Part shown: piece after piece, positions 12,029 to 12,967 of the stretch
Layout: the number at the start of each line of letters is the position of its first letter
Numbering within the stretch: position 1 is the first letter of the stretch
Source of the DNA: Caldifarciminota bacterium
Lineage (GTDB): Bacteria; Hydrothermota; Tepidihabitantia; Tepidihabitantales; JAOUPE01
NCBI GenBank assembly: GCA_029880025.1
Contig: JAOUPE010000017.1
Coordinates: forward strand, 1 to 12,967
DNA: 12,967 nucleotides
Direction: 5' to 3'
Translations under genes and position numbers: made by a program
Notes under the pieces: generated by a model
Database searches by the model: none
Told to the model about the DNA's origin: nothing
What the model saw: only the letters and a program-made list of their open reading frames with translations

Positions 12029-12172
12029 TGATATCTTCTATTTAACCAGCTTCCGTTAACTCGATTATATCCGAACTTCGGGATTAGCCAGTTTTTAAAT
12101 AAATTCATAACTTAACCTTAGTAAAAAAACTCAATGCGTCAATAAGAAGGTCTGGAACTAATCTTTCAATAA
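12029..12172. other. Intergenic gap between the two acetyltransferase genes
   Basis: On the minus strand a TTGACG is present near 12138, but the -10 candidates at 16-17 bp are poor. Nothing else supportable. Confidence 0.35.
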
Positions 12173-12967
12173 TCACCAGAAATGTTCATCAGCGCGTTCT
12201 GCGTGTGCCCAAGCAATCCGTTCATCAACTTGTCGAATTAAAGAAAAGCATATTGGCTGGAAATACTTTAACCAAAAACGGCTCGCCAAAAGATTCTCCC
12301 CTTCAAAATCTACGGCACATCTAACATAGCCCTGAGATTTTGCCCAAACCAAACATTGTTTCAACAAAGCGGTGCCGATTCCTTTACCGCGCAGGTGTTC
12401 TTGGGTAAAGGCACCCTGAATCCATGCCGTCTTTTCATCGGTAATTAAATATTCTTCTGTCTTTGGCATGATTATCATATATGCAACTACCGCTCCCTGA
12501 TACAAACCAAACCACATTGTGTTTGAAGGATTTGACAGCCATTTCTCATAATATTCTTTACTCCTTTTCTCAGTCATCGCCATAAAAATTGGTGGTCCAG
12601 CCATATAGCGTTGATGCTCATGACATAATGATACGATTGTAGCTAAATCATCGCTCGCCGCCTTTCGAATTTCGATATCAGCGACCGGACCTTGAATCTC
12701 TTTAATCTCCTGCATCGCATCAATCACTGCCATACCAAAACCGAGCCAAAACAATGCATCAATTATTTCTTTATCCTGTGCCAATACTGTAATCAGATGA
12801 GTGAAACAACCGTTAGCAACCCAGCGCAAAGAAAGAAGTGCATACATCTGCTCAAGAATTCTTCTGCGATTATCGCCTCGGACTGAATTTGCCCATACCG
12901 GAACATAGACACTTCGTCTGCCTCGCCAGTTTGGAAGCAGGCTGCCAATCAAATATCCAACCAGCCG
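12173..12967 (-). CDS. Two-domain GNAT acetyltransferase, 5' end outside window
   Basis: The frame is open to the right edge (its first codons read RLVGYLIGSLLPNWRG), so the real start lies outside; the internal TTG at 12952 is not a credible start. At least 264 residues are present. The N-terminal half (GRRSVYVPVWANSV, RILEQMYALLSLRWV, HLITVLAQDKEIIDALFWLGFGMAVIDA) matches the degenerate GNAT-like lobe seen in two-domain acetyltransferases of this type. The C-terminal half (from IEIRKAASDDLATIVSL) is the catalytic GNAT lobe: WIQGAFTQEHLRGKGIGTALLKQCL has motif A (R-G-K-G-I-G), and VDFEGENLLASRFWLKYF is motif B. The acceptor substrate is unknown. No signal peptide can be judged because the start is missing. 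Confidence 0.85.
   Translation of the reverse strand, partial: RLVGYLIGSLLPNWRGRRSVYVPVWANSVRGDNRRRILEQMYALLSLRWVANGCFTHLITVLAQDKEIIDALFWLGFGMAVIDAMQEIKEIQGPVADIEIRKAASDDLATIVSLCHEHQRYMAGPPIFMAMTEKRSKEYYEKWLSNPSNTMWFGLYQGAVVAYMIIMPKTEEYLITDEKTAWIQGAFTQEHLRGKGIGTALLKQCLVWAKSQGYVRCAVDFEGENLLASRFWLKYFQPICFSLIRQVDERIAWAHAERADEHFW

Noticed and set aside
12692..12886. Plus-strand frame opposite the two-domain acetyltransferase
   Set aside because: Antisense to a well-supported GNAT gene, with no motif of its own.

Overview
All supportable protein genes in this window lie on the minus strand. The DNA is AT-rich, with intergenic stretches full of short repeats and hairpins. Three adjacent secreted proteins carry C-terminal tails of the type IX secretion (Por sorting domain) style: an IYPNPAK-type motif, then KIFDVSGKLI and a GIYFLQIG-like strand. 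Such tails are typical of the FCB superphylum and related uncultured candidate phyla, so I infer a Gram-negative organism with an outer membrane, possibly a WOR-3/Stahlbacteria-like lineage. The phylum is an inference; no marker gene is present.

Layout by + strand coordinates. (1) 1-507: 5' part of a DUF3857 exported protein with a good promoter. (2) 647-3068: three tandem paralogs of an unrecognised exported beta-rich protein, probably one operon from a promoter near 3187-3216. They share patches of identical DNA that look like gene conversion. (3) 3217-4665: a repeat-rich region with an XRE-like HTH fragment under a perfect palindrome, a decayed copy of its 3' end, a G-rich array of 12-bp units, one small conserved-looking gene (3875-4225), and one copy of a structured repeat. 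(4) 4666-10025: three secreted surface proteins in a row: a Kelch-like protein broken by an in-frame amber codon, a seven-repeat YVTN-like propeller, and an 888-residue protein with about 13 repeats. The last two overlap by ATGA. (5) 10026-10613: a small ORF with its own promoter and a second copy of the structured repeat. (6) 10614-12967: an alpha/beta hydrolase with an HGGPG motif, and two GNAT acetyltransferases, the second running off the right edge.

The window combines cell-surface genes with an unusually rich set of small repeats. The most interesting are different short repeats sitting in frame in the same loops of two sorting domains, including a clean 36-bp insertion in one; an approximately 80-bp hairpin-forming repeat found downstream of two different genes; and a tandem array of 12-bp units. 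I found no defence system, transposase, CRISPR array, rRNA or tRNA. Every search-dependent statement is marked as such.
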